A DNA stretch of 64,000 nt. It comes from Sphingopyxis alaskensis RB2256 (lineage in GTDB: Bacteria > Pseudomonadota > Alphaproteobacteria > Sphingomonadales > Sphingomonadaceae). The notes beneath the pieces are model-generated. The model ran no database searches. It was not told the DNA's origin and was given only the letters and a program-made list of their open reading frames with translations. Where the stretch lies: positions 2,855,001 to 2,919,000 of the forward strand of contig NC_008048.1 in the NCBI RefSeq assembly GCF_000013985.1, given 5' to 3'. The translations under genes were made by a program, and so were the position numbers. Positions 26,633 through 37,897 of the stretch are shown in pieces (positions within the stretch are counted from its first letter, which is position 1; the number at the start of each line of letters is the position of its first letter).

Positions 26633-28887
26633 TCGTCGCGGCCTCCGATCACATTCTTCCAGATGAGCACGGGCAGCGTCGAGGCATAATCGTCGGTCCA
26701 GCGCTCGAAACCGGCTTTGGCAGCCAGCGGCACCCACGCGCCATCGGCAGGGGATTCGTCGCGCGGACGGATCCCGCCGGTGAGTTGCCGCATCCGGTCG
26801 GGCGTCGCGGTGAGCGCAACCCAGCTCGACGCGGTCAGGTCGTCATAGTCGCTGCCGCTCGCGGGGCCGGGGTCCATGCGGATCGCCGCGCTCCAGCCGC
26901 GCGCCTTCGCTTCGGCCGCGAGCACGGGCTCCAGCGCGAAAAAGCGGTTGGAGATATGGATGAGCAGGACGCCATCGGGCTTCATCGCGCGCGCATAAAT
27001 GCCGATCGCCTCGCTGGTCAGCAGGTGGAGCGGAATCGCGTCGGACGAAAAGGCGTCGATGACGACAATGTCGAAGCGCCCCGGCGGCTGGTTCGCGAGT
27101 TGAAGCCGCGCGTCGCCGATGACGATCGCCGCATCGGGAGCGCAGTCCGACAGAAAGGTGAACTTGTCGGGATCGCGCGCGATGTCCACCATCACGGGAT
27201 CGATCTCGAAAATCGTCCAGTCCTGCCCCGGCTTGCGGTAACAGGCGAGCGTGCCGGCGCCGAGCCCGACGATCGCGACCGCCGCGTCGGAACCCGCGAG
27301 CGTTTCGGCCTGCGCGAGCGTCAGGCCAACTCCCGATTGGGGGCCATAATAGGTCGTCGGCTGGCGGCGTTGTTCCGCATCGGTGCGCTGAAGCCCGTGA
27401 AGCGTCGTGCCATGCGCAAGCCGCCGCTGGTTGGCATGCGGATAGTCGGTGACCGTGTAGACGCCGAAATAGCTGCGCACGCGCGCGCCCGTGAAGCTTT
27501 CCCGGATCGTGTCCCAGCCACCGACACCGATCATCAGCAACGCCAGCACCGACACATAGGCCCAGCGCCATCCGATGACGAGGATGCCGATGACGAAGAT
27601 GGCGATGCCCCATGCGGCAATGTCGCCGTCGGCGCGCCCGGTCCATCGTTCGACCATGTTCCACGCGGCAAGCGCGGCGATCGCAACGAGCAGCGCCGCC
27701 GACGCCCGCGCCGTTTTGGGTTCAAGGCCCAGCCACTTGTCCCAGGGGAAAAGCGTCGGCAGGGGCAACAGCAAGCCCGCAGCGAGGATCAGCAGCGGAT
27801 GTTCATACACCCAGTCGAAAAGGAGCGGCGCGAACAAGGCGGCAAACAAGCCGCCGAGCACACCGCCCGCCGACATGAGCAGATAGAAAAGCGTCAGATG
27901 CCGGGCAGCGGGCCGCAGGTAATAGAGATAGCCGTGGAGCGCGGTCGCGACGATGAAGAGCATCGCCAGGCTGGACAGCGCAATCGTCATCGACCCGCCG
28001 CCCGAACTCAAAAGCCCGAGCCCGCCGACGGAAAGCAGCACGATCGGGGCGAGCAGCGCGATGATCTCGGTCGGCCGCTCGAAGCGCGAAAAGGCGATGA
28101 CGAAGCTGAACAGATAGAGGCCCAGCGGCAACACCCAGAGCAAAGGCATCGCGACGATGTCGGTGGTGAGGTGCGTCGTCGTCGACAGCATCAGCCCCGA
28201 CGGCACCGCGGCGATCAGCAGCCAATGAAGCTGGCGCCGGAGCGAGGGGCGCGGCGCGTCGGCCGGTTCGTCGAGCTGTACGCCGCTGGCTCCGTGCCAA
28301 CGCGCGGCCGCCGCCGCGACGACGAGCAGCACAAGCAGCGCATAACCGGCGCTCCAGCCCCAGCTCTGCGCCGCCAGCGGCATGTTGGGCTCGACCAGCG
28401 CGGGATAGCTGAGCAGCCCCGCAAAGCTGCCGAGGTTCGAGGCGGCATAGAGATAATAGGGATCGCCGGCTTTCGGGTCGGCGGCGAACCAGCGCTGCAT
28501 CAGCGGCGCCTGCGCCGATACGACAAAAAAGACGGGGCCGATCGACGCGAAGAGGAGGAGCGGCACCCACAGCGCCTCCTGTCCCGGCCCCGGCGGCGCA
28601 ATCGCGGCGATACCGATCGGCAGCCAAAGCGCCGCAACGAGAAAGAGCGCAAGATGGATGATCGCCTGTCGCCGCAGGCTGAAACGCCCGAGCCAGTGCG
28701 CATAGGCATAGCCGCCGAGGAGCAGCGCCTGATAGACCAGCATCGCGCTGTTCCACACCATTGGCGCACCGCCCAGCCTTGGCAGGACCATGCGCGCGAC
28801 CATCGGCTGCACCATGAAGAGGAGGAAGCTGCCGACAAGGATCGTCAGCACGAACAGCCAGCGGCGCGGCGGAGATGTTGCGATCAT
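26629..28887 (-). CDS. fused MFS-like membrane / spermidine synthase-like protein
   Basis: 752 residues. The N-terminal 470 residues hold about a dozen hydrophobic helices, including 'LVGSFLLFMVQPMVARMVLP' at the first one. The rest is a cytoplasmic methyltransferase-fold domain of the spermidine synthase type ('VAIVGLGAGTLACY', 'WTIFEIDPVMVDIA', 'VIDAFSSDAIPLHLLT'). This fusion is widespread in Proteobacteria; the substrate is unknown. It starts 4 bases after the hemB stop and overlaps the carbonic anhydrase gene. Confidence 0.88.
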   Translation of the reverse strand: MIATSPPRRWLFVLTILVGSFLLFMVQPMVARMVLPRLGGAPMVWNSAMLVYQALLLGGYAYAHWLGRFSLRRQAIIHLALFLVAALWLPIGIAAIAPPGPGQEALWVPLLLFASIGPVFFVVSAQAPLMQRWFAADPKAGDPYYLYAASNLGSFAGLLSYPALVEPNMPLAAQSWGWSAGYALLVLLVVAAAAARWHGASGVQLDEPADAPRPSLRRQLHWLLIAAVPSGLMLSTTTHLTTDIVAMPLLWVLPLGLYLFSFVIAFSRFERPTEIIALLAPIVLLSVGGLGLLSSGGGSMTIALSSLAMLFIVATALHGYLYYLRPAARHLTLFYLLMSAGGVLGGLFAALFAPLLFDWVYEHPLLILAAGLLLPLPTLFPWDKWLGLEPKTARASAALLVAIAALAAWNMVERWTGRADGDIAAWGIAIFVIGILVIGWRWAYVSVLALLMIGVGGWDTIRESFTGARVRSYFGVYTVTDYPHANQRRLAHGTTLHGLQRTDAEQRRQPTTYYGPQSGVGLTLAQAETLAGSDAAVAIVGLGAGTLACYRKPGQDWTIFEIDPVMVDIARDPDKFTFLSDCAPDAAIVIGDARLQLANQPPGRFDIVVIDAFSSDAIPLHLLTSEAIGIYARAMKPDGVLLIHISNRFFALEPVLAAEAKARGWSAAIRMDPGPASGSDYDDLTASSWVALTATPDRMRQLTGGIRPRDESPADGAWVPLAAKAGFERWTDDYASTLPVLIWKNVIGGRDE

Positions 28888-28891
28888 CGCG

Positions 28892-31550
<2,659 letters not shown>

Positions 31551-31786
31551 CCCCCGCCCGGCAGCCCCCTTCGCACCGGCTGCCGAAAGATAGTATCGAA
31601 GGTTCGTGTGTAAAGAAAGGTCGTTAAAGTCAATTTAATGGGTCGGGCAATGTCCCGCGTTGCGACGGGCCGTTACGCCGCCGGGACAATATGCGGGCAT
31701 GGACGGAAAAATCGCGCGGCCACGCACCTATCCGACGATCCCCTGTTGCGCGGCGTGCCCGCCCATGCCAGCTTGGTCCCAAGACA
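31551..31786. promoter_or_regulatory. divergent promoter region M23 / helicase
   Basis: 236 bases. An AT-richer stretch at about 31585-31645, including AAAGAAAGGTCGTTAAAG, probably holds the promoters. No repeat or RNA gene is evident. Confidence 0.35.
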
Positions 31787-34549
31787 ATGACTCCCTCTTT
31801 CTCCCAGCCGGTCAAGGCTGTCCTTGGCCCCACCAACACCGGCAAAACCCATTTGGCGGTCGAACGCCTGACGGCTCATGCAAGCGGCATGATCGGCTTT
31901 CCGCTGCGCCTGCTCGCGCGCGAGGTCTATGACCGCGTCGTGGCGATCAAGGGCGCGGCCGATGTCGCGCTGATCACCGGCGAGGAACGGATCATGCCGG
32001 CGCAGGCCCGCTACCTGCTCGGCACGATGGAGGCGCTCCCCGTCGAGCGCGACGTCGCCTTCGTCGGAATCGACGAGGCGCAGCTCGGCGCGGATCCCGA
32101 GCGCGGGCATGTCTTCACCGACCGGCTGCTGCGCGCGCGCGGGCGCGAGGAAACGATGATCCTGGGATCGGCGAGCATCCGCGGTCTCGTCCGCGACCTT
32201 GTGCCCGACGCCGAGATCGTCACGCGGCCGCGCTTTTCGACCCTGAGCTATGCCGGATCGTCGAAGCTCTCGCGCCTTCCCAAACGATCGGCGATCGTCG
32301 CCTTTTCGGCCGAGGAAGTCTATGCGATCGCCGAGATGCTGCGCCGCTTTTCCGGCGGCGCCGCGGTCGTCATGGGCGCGCTCAGCCCCAGGACACGCAA
32401 TGCACAGGTCGCGATGTTCGAGGCGGGCGAGGTCGATTATCTCGTCGCCACCGACGCGATCGGCATGGGGCTGAACCTCGATGTCCGCCACGTCGCCTTT
32501 GCCAGCCTGCAGAAGTTCGACGGCCGCCGCCTTCGCCGCCTGACCATCGCTGAAATGGCGCAGATCGCCGGGCGCGCCGGGCGCCATCAGCAGGACGGCA
32601 GTTTCGGAACCGTCGGGTTGCCACAGGGCGGTTTCACGCCTGAGGAGATTGCCGCGATCGAGGGGCATCATTTCCCGCCGGTGCCGAACCTGTTCTGGCG
32701 CGAGCCCAACCCGCGCTTCGGCTCGCTCGACCAGCTTCTCGCCGACCTCGCGCGACCGCCGGTACAGGCCGGACTGCGCGCGGCTCCCGAAGCGGTCGAC
32801 TTTGCCGTGCTGAAGCATCTGGCAAGCGACATGGACGTGCGCGCGCGGGGCAGCGATTTCGATGCCGTCCAGCGCCTCTGGGACGTCTGCGGCCTTCCCG
32901 ATTTCGAGCAACTGGGCGCGGAACATCACAGCCGCACCGTGTTCAAGCTGTGGCAATGGCGCACGAGCGGCGACGGGATGATCGACCCCGACTGGTTCGC
33001 GCGGCGTCTCGCCCGGCTCGACGATGTCGAGGGCGATATCGACCAGCTGGCGAGCCGCATCGCCGCGGTCCGCACGCTCTGCTTCATCGCGCAGCGCGGC
33101 GACTGGATCGCGGGCGGCGCGGGCTGGGCCGAGCGGACGCAGGCGCTCGAATCGCGGCTGTCCGACGCGCTGCACGCCGCGCTCGCGCAGCGCTTCGTCG
33201 ACCGGCGCCTCGCGCTGCTGCTGCGCGACGCGGGGCAACGCGGCAACAGCCTGCCCGTCGCGGTCGGCGCCGACGGCACCGTCGCGGTCGATGGCGAGCC
33301 GATCGGCACGCTGAGCGGCTTTCAGTTCAAGGTCGATCCGGTGGCCAAGGCGAGCGATCACCGGATGCTGCTCGCCGCAGCCGAAAAGCATTTGCGCGGC
33401 GAGCTGGCGCGCCGCGCGATGGCGCTTGCCGAAGGCGACGACAGCGCGCTGTCGCTGGTCGCTGAACCGGGGAGCCCGCCGCGCCTTGCCTGGCACGGCC
33501 ATGTCATCGCCACGCTCGCGCGCGGGCCGACGCTGGTTCAGCCGGCGATCCAGCTCGACCCTTCGCTGCGTCGGCTCGAACCTGCACAGGTGCAGGCAAT
33601 GGCCGACCGGCTCCAGCGCTTCGTCGCCAGCCAGCTCGCGCGCCACGCCGCCCCGCTCGCGGCGATGGGGGAGGCCGCGGGCGACCTGTTCACCCCGCCG
33701 CGCGTCCGCGCGCTGCTTGCCGCGCTCACCGACAACAGCGGCACGATCGGCCGCGCGGCGGTCGAGGAGCAATTGACCGCGCTGACCGCCGACGAACGGC
33801 CACTGCTGCGAAAACTGGGCCTCACGATCGGTTCGCTCGACATTTTCCACCCGCAGCTGCTGAAGCCCGAGGCGGTGCGCTGGCGCGCGGCATTGATCGC
33901 GGCGCAGCAGGGAAGCCCGATTCCGCCGCTGCCGCCGCACGGCGCGGTACTCCAGAAAAGCGGCAGCCACGCCGGGCTGGCCATCGCGGGGTTTCGCCGT
34001 TGCGCGTCGGGCTGGCTGCGCATCGACATGGCCGAAAAACTCGCGCGGCAGGCGCATGCCGCGCGGATGCAGGCCGCGGCGCCACCGACCGCACCGATTG
34101 CCGGTGGCGATGATCATCATCACGACGACGCCGCAGAAGAGGGGCATGGCGCGCTGCCGTCCGGCTTCGTGATCGATCCCGCGCTCGCCACCTCGCTCGG
34201 TCTCGACGAGGAAACGCGCCGCGCACTGCTCGGCAGTTTCGGCTTTCGCAGCGTCGGCGAACCGGCGTTGCAGCGCTGGCGCTGGTCGGGACTGCGCAAG
34301 GCGGCAGACAAACGCCACCGACGCAAGACGCGCGGCAAGACCGCCGACGCGCCGCCGCAGGCCAAGGTGAATGGCGATGCGCGCCGCACGCCGACGAAGC
34401 AGGCGAAGGCGAAGCGGGCCAAGCCCGGCAATCCGCGCGGCGACACCCCGCGCCCGCCGCGGCGCGACCGGCCCGACCGGCGCGGCCCCTCGCCCAACAG
34501 CCCCTTCGCGGGCCTCGCCGCGCTGCTAGCCGACGCGCGCAAGGACTGA
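31787..34549 (+). CDS. Suv3-like superfamily II RNA helicase
   Basis: 920 residues from ATG 31787. Motif I 'AVLGPTNTGKTHLAVE' near residue 13-25, motif II 'GIDEAQLGA', motif III 'LGSASI', then the C-terminal RecA lobe with 'VATDAIGMGLNLDV' and 'AQIAGRAGRH'. The GPTNTGKT and DEAQ forms are those of mitochondrial Suv3 and its alphaproteobacterial relatives, which act on RNA, perhaps with a nuclease. The C-terminal 120 residues are basic, rich in Lys, Arg and Pro. S4 protein and FdxA genes follow, a neighbourhood common in Alphaproteobacteria. Confidence 0.9.
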   Translation: MTPSFSQPVKAVLGPTNTGKTHLAVERLTAHASGMIGFPLRLLAREVYDRVVAIKGAADVALITGEERIMPAQARYLLGTMEALPVERDVAFVGIDEAQLGADPERGHVFTDRLLRARGREETMILGSASIRGLVRDLVPDAEIVTRPRFSTLSYAGSSKLSRLPKRSAIVAFSAEEVYAIAEMLRRFSGGAAVVMGALSPRTRNAQVAMFEAGEVDYLVATDAIGMGLNLDVRHVAFASLQKFDGRRLRRLTIAEMAQIAGRAGRHQQDGSFGTVGLPQGGFTPEEIAAIEGHHFPPVPNLFWREPNPRFGSLDQLLADLARPPVQAGLRAAPEAVDFAVLKHLASDMDVRARGSDFDAVQRLWDVCGLPDFEQLGAEHHSRTVFKLWQWRTSGDGMIDPDWFARRLARLDDVEGDIDQLASRIAAVRTLCFIAQRGDWIAGGAGWAERTQALESRLSDALHAALAQRFVDRRLALLLRDAGQRGNSLPVAVGADGTVAVDGEPIGTLSGFQFKVDPVAKASDHRMLLAAAEKHLRGELARRAMALAEGDDSALSLVAEPGSPPRLAWHGHVIATLARGPTLVQPAIQLDPSLRRLEPAQVQAMADRLQRFVASQLARHAAPLAAMGEAAGDLFTPPRVRALLAALTDNSGTIGRAAVEEQLTALTADERPLLRKLGLTIGSLDIFHPQLLKPEAVRWRAALIAAQQGSPIPPLPPHGAVLQKSGSHAGLAIAGFRRCASGWLRIDMAEKLARQAHAARMQAAAPPTAPIAGGDDHHHDDAAEEGHGALPSGFVIDPALATSLGLDEETRRALLGSFGFRSVGEPALQRWRWSGLRKAADKRHRRKTRGKTADAPPQAKVNGDARRTPTKQAKAKRAKPGNPRGDTPRPPRRDRPDRRGPSPNSPFAGLAALLADARKD

Positions 34550-34556
34550 CGCGCCA

Positions 34557-34907
34557 ATGGCCAGCCCCGGCGCCGCAGGCAGCATCCGGCTCGACAAGCT
34601 GCTGTGGTTCCTGCGGTTCGCGCGTTCGCGCAGCATCGCGCAGGCGATGGTCGCCGCGGGGCATATCCGGCTCGACGGACGCCGCGTCTCCCGTTCGTCC
34701 TGCGCGGTCCAGGCGGGGGCGACGCTGGTGCTGCCGGTCGGCGAGCGGATCGAGGTGATCCGGCTCGTTTCGCTGCCGCTGCGCCGCGGCCCGGCGACCG
34801 AGGCGCAGGCCTGCTACGTCCGCCTCTCCGCCACCACCGGGTCAGCGGCTATCGGCGGCGATGGAAATGCTTTGCACGCCGAAGCGCTCGATCGCGCTAA
34901 CCAGTGA
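34557..34907 (+). CDS. S4-domain RNA-binding protein, Hsp15-like
   Basis: 116 residues. The S4 fold covers residues 9-65 ('IRLDKLLWFLRFARSRSIAQAMVAAGHIRLDG'). It resembles HslR/Hsp15, which rescues stalled 50S subunits with a peptidyl-tRNA. It starts 7 bases after the helicase stop, so both are probably co-transcribed. Its stop codon lies in a possible Fur-type site for fdxA. Confidence 0.87.
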   Translation: MASPGAAGSIRLDKLLWFLRFARSRSIAQAMVAAGHIRLDGRRVSRSSCAVQAGATLVLPVGERIEVIRLVSLPLRRGPATEAQACYVRLSATTGSAAIGGDGNALHAEALDRANQ

Positions 34908-34961
34908 GAGTGATTCGCAACTGTCGCTTAGCGTTGACGCGCCGCCTTTCAGCGGCATAGA
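34905..34961 (+). promoter_or_regulatory. candidate fdxA promoter with Fur-like site
   Basis: TTGACG (34934-34939) and CATAGA (34956-34961) are 16 bases apart. Just upstream, TGAGAGTGATTCGCA (34905-34919) matches about 10 of 14 positions of the 7-1-7 Fur consensus on the opposite strand. Both are by-eye matches. Confidence 0.35.
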
Positions 34962-35021
34962 GGCGAGCCAATATGACATCCTGACGGCCCGATCGCCGTC
35001 ACTTGAGGGAGCCGGAAGCCC

Positions 35022-35360
35022 ATGACCTATGTCGTCACCGATGCCTGCGTGCGGTGCAAATATATGGACTGTGTCGAGGTGTGCCCCGTCGACTGTTTCT
35101 ATGAGGGCGAGAACATGCTCGTCATCAACCCGAACGAGTGCATCGACTGCGGCGTGTGCGAACCCGAATGCCCCGCCGAGGCGATCCTGCCCGACACCGA
35201 AAGCGGCCTCGAAAAGTGGCTGGAAGTGAACAGCAAGTTCAGCGCCGAATGGCCGAACATCACGGTGAAGAAAGAAACCCCCGCCGACGCCGACGAATAT
35301 AAGGGCGTCGAGGGCAAGTTCGAGAAGTTCTTTTCGCCCGAACCGGGTGAGGGGGACTGA
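35022..35360 (+). CDS. fdxA: 7Fe ferredoxin FdxA
   Basis: 112 residues. Cysteines 9, 12, 17, 21, 25, 40, 43, 46 and 50 give one 3Fe-4S and one 4Fe-4S site ('[18 protein letters not shown]' and '[12 protein letters not shown]'). A soluble low-potential electron carrier conserved in Alphaproteobacteria; partner unknown. AGGGAG precedes the ATG and a strong terminator follows, so it is its own short unit. Confidence 0.96.
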   Translation: MTYVVTDACVRCKYMDCVEVCPVDCFYEGENMLVINPNECIDCGVCEPECPAEAILPDTESGLEKWLEVNSKFSAEWPNITVKKETPADADEYKGVEGKFEKFFSPEPGEGD

Positions 35361-35383
35361 TCGTCGCGAAACGACACCATGCC

Positions 35384-35410
35384 GGGGCGGGACATCCCGC
35401 CCCTTTTTTT
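35384..35410 (+). terminator. Rho-independent terminator after fdxA
   Basis: Stem GGGGCGGG / CCCGCCCC with loop ACAT, directly followed by seven T. Classical form. Confidence 0.93.
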
Positions 35411-35512
35411 GCCCTCTTGAAACCACTCCGCTTGGCGCCGATGTAGGGCGCCGGAGGGACAGCCCGCCGGTCCTCGGCCGGGTAACCCGATAATCGACAA
35501 GGACTCATTCGC

Positions 35513-36163
35513 ATGATCGACCCGCTCGCCGCCCTTGTTCCCGTCGTCGTCGAGCAGACGAGCCGCGGCGAACGCAGCTTCGACATCTTTTCGCGCCTGC
35601 TGCGCGAACGGATCGTCTTTGTAACGGGCGAGGTCGAGGACAATATGGCCTCGCTGATCGTCGCCCAGCTCCTGTTCCTCGAATCGGAGAATCCGAAGAA
35701 GGACATCTATATGTACATCAACTCGCCGGGCGGCGTCGTCACGGCGGGCATGGCGATCCACGACACGATGCAATATATCCGCCCGCGCGTCGGCACCGTG
35801 TGCATCGGCCAGGCGGCGTCGATGGGCAGCTTCCTGCTCGCCGCGGGCGAGCCCGGAATGCGCGTTGCGCTGACCAATGCCCGCGTCATGGTCCACCAGC
35901 CGTCGGGCGGCGCGCGCGGCATGGCATCGGACATCGAAATCCAGGCCAAGGAAATCCTGCGCATCCGCAAGCGGATGAACGATCTCTATGTCAAATATAC
36001 CGGCAAGTCGCTGAAAGATATTGAAAAAGCGATGGACCGCGACACGTTCCTCGAAGCCGACGAGGCCAAGGAATTCGGCATCGTCGATCATGTTTACGAC
36101 CGCCGCCCCGCCCTGCCCGGCGACGACGCGCCGAGGGATGTGAGCGAAGGGCCGACGCCCTGA
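35513..36163 (+). CDS. clpP: ATP-dependent Clp protease proteolytic subunit
   Basis: 216 residues. Catalytic Ser103 in 'GQAASMGSF' and His128 in 'MVHQPSGG', with the Asp in '[19 protein letters not shown]'. It forms the barrel that degrades proteins unfolded by ClpX or ClpA. The N-terminus '[26 protein letters not shown]' is typical. clpX follows after 192 bases. Confidence 0.97.
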   Translation: MIDPLAALVPVVVEQTSRGERSFDIFSRLLRERIVFVTGEVEDNMASLIVAQLLFLESENPKKDIYMYINSPGGVVTAGMAIHDTMQYIRPRVGTVCIGQAASMGSFLLAAGEPGMRVALTNARVMVHQPSGGARGMASDIEIQAKEILRIRKRMNDLYVKYTGKSLKDIEKAMDRDTFLEADEAKEFGIVDHVYDRRPALPGDDAPRDVSEGPTP

Positions 36164-36355
36164 GTCGATAAGATTGTCGCACCGGCCGGTTAGCCCAAGA
36201 CAAGGCGCTTAACCGCGTTTGTTGACGGCCGCTTGGCGAGTTGGCGTCAGGCGGGACATTGCGCCCATGTCGCCCAATTGCCATATTGTAATTGGGTAGC
36301 CGGGGGCTAGGATAAGGATGGCACCGCCATTTCGGCGCCTGCCAGAGGATGATTT

Positions 36356-37627
36356 ATGACGAAATTGAGCGGCTCGGACAGCAAGAGCACTCTTTACTGC
36401 TCCTTCTGCGGCAAGTCGCAGCACGAAGTCCGCAAGCTGATTGCCGGGCCCACCGTGTTCATCTGCGACGAATGCGTCGAGCTGTGCAACGACATCATCC
36501 GCGAAGAGATCAAGGGCGGGGTCGCGGCGCGCAAGGATGGCGCGGTCCCGACGCCGCTCGAAATCTGCCAGCATCTCGACGCCTATGTCATCGGCCAGAA
36601 CAAGGCGAAGCGCGTCCTGTCGGTCGCGGTCCACAATCATTACAAGCGGCTTGCCAATTCGGGTCGCGGCGAGGACGTGGAGCTTGCCAAGTCGAACATC
36701 CTGCTCGTCGGCCCCACGGGCAGCGGCAAGACGCTGCTCGCGCAGACGCTCGCGCGCTTCCTCGACGTGCCCTTCACCATGGCCGACGCGACGACGCTGA
36801 CCGAGGCGGGCTATGTCGGCGAGGATGTCGAGAATATCATCCTCAAGCTGCTGCAATCATCCGACTATAATGTCGAAAAGGCGCAGCGCGGCATCGTCTA
36901 TATCGACGAAATCGACAAGATCAGCCGCAAGGCCGAAAATCCCTCGATCACCCGCGACGTGTCGGGCGAAGGCGTGCAGCAGGCGCTCCTGAAGCTGATG
37001 GAGGGCACGACCGCGAGCGTGCCGCCGCAGGGCGGGCGCAAGCATCCCCAGCAGGAGTTCCTGCAGGTCGACACGACCAACATCCTGTTCATCGCGGGCG
37101 GCGCCTTCGCCGGCCTCGAAAAGATCATCGGCGACCGCCTGCAGGGCAAGTCGATCGGTTTCGGCGCGCATGTCGCCGGCCCCGACGAGCGCCGCGCGGG
37201 CGAAGTGCTGAAACAGATCGAGCCGGAGGATCTGCTGAAGTTCGGGCTGATCCCCGAATTCGTCGGCCGCCTGCCGGTCATCGCGACGCTCGAGGATCTG
37301 GACGTCGACGCGCTGGTCAAGATATTGGGCGAGCCCAAGAATGCGCTGGTCAAGCAGTATAAGAAGCTGTTCGACCTGGAGGAGGTCGCGCTGACCTTCA
37401 CCGACGACGCGCTGGTCGCGGTCGCCAAAAAGGCGATCGAACGCAAGACCGGCGCGCGCGGGCTGCGCTCGATCGTCGAGGCGATCCTGCTCGACACGAT
37501 GTTCGACCTGCCCGACCTGACCGACGTGGTCGAGATCGTCGTCGACAAGGATGTCGTCGAAGGACGCAAGGATCCCGTGCGCGTCTATGCCGACAAGGCG
37601 AAGGAAGCGGCGGGCGACGCCGCCTGA
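36356..37627 (+). CDS. clpX: ATP-dependent Clp protease ATP-binding subunit
   Basis: 423 residues. N-terminal zinc domain with Cys15, Cys18, Cys37 and Cys40; Walker A 'GPTGSGKT' near 119; Walker B '[10 protein letters not shown]'; '[19 protein letters not shown]' and the sensor 2 region '[11 protein letters not shown]'. It unfolds tagged substrates and feeds ClpP encoded just upstream. The 192-base gap before it contains CCCAATT...AATTGGG, a small inverted repeat at 36273-36296, perhaps part of a separate promoter or leader. Confidence 0.97.
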   Translation: MTKLSGSDSKSTLYCSFCGKSQHEVRKLIAGPTVFICDECVELCNDIIREEIKGGVAARKDGAVPTPLEICQHLDAYVIGQNKAKRVLSVAVHNHYKRLANSGRGEDVELAKSNILLVGPTGSGKTLLAQTLARFLDVPFTMADATTLTEAGYVGEDVENIILKLLQSSDYNVEKAQRGIVYIDEIDKISRKAENPSITRDVSGEGVQQALLKLMEGTTASVPPQGGRKHPQQEFLQVDTTNILFIAGGAFAGLEKIIGDRLQGKSIGFGAHVAGPDERRAGEVLKQIEPEDLLKFGLIPEFVGRLPVIATLEDLDVDALVKILGEPKNALVKQYKKLFDLEEVALTFTDDALVAVAKKAIERKTGARGLRSIVEAILLDTMFDLPDLTDVVEIVVDKDVVEGRKDPVRVYADKAKEAAGDAA

Positions 37628-37784
37628 TTCGAGTCGCCCGCGGCGTTCGCGCAAGCCCCTATGTTGCATCGCAGCAACAGTGGCCGCGAAAAATGCACCG
37701 GCGCCGGTTCATGAAATCGGATGCGATACGGAAATCCGGGCTTTTCTGACCGGCGCGCCCGGCAAGCGCCGCTCCCGGCTTGCA

Positions 37785-37814
37785 CTGTAACAATTGCTGT
37801 CACAATCGTGCCAC
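37785..37814 (+). promoter_or_regulatory. candidate PhoB box upstream of TonB-dependent receptor
   Basis: CTGTAAC (37785), CTGTCAC (37797) and GTGCCAC (37808) lie in a direct-repeat series; the last two have the 11-base period of Pho boxes. Match is by eye only. It is 84 bases before the receptor ATG. Confidence 0.35.
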
Positions 37815-37897
37815 ATGCGGGCTTCAGGGGCGCTCGCAGGTCTTGGCGCGCCCCTTTTCGTGCGCCTGCCGATCGCATCAATAGGGGACATCCTGAT

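Noticed and set aside
31673..34318. Open frame of 881 codons antisense to the helicase
   Set aside because: No family similarity; high-GC codon bias leaves the opposite strand open. The sense gene has all helicase motifs.
36273..36296. CCCAATT...AATTGGG inverted repeat before clpX as a riboswitch or operator
   Set aside because: Only 7-bp arms and no known regulator site; too weak to call.
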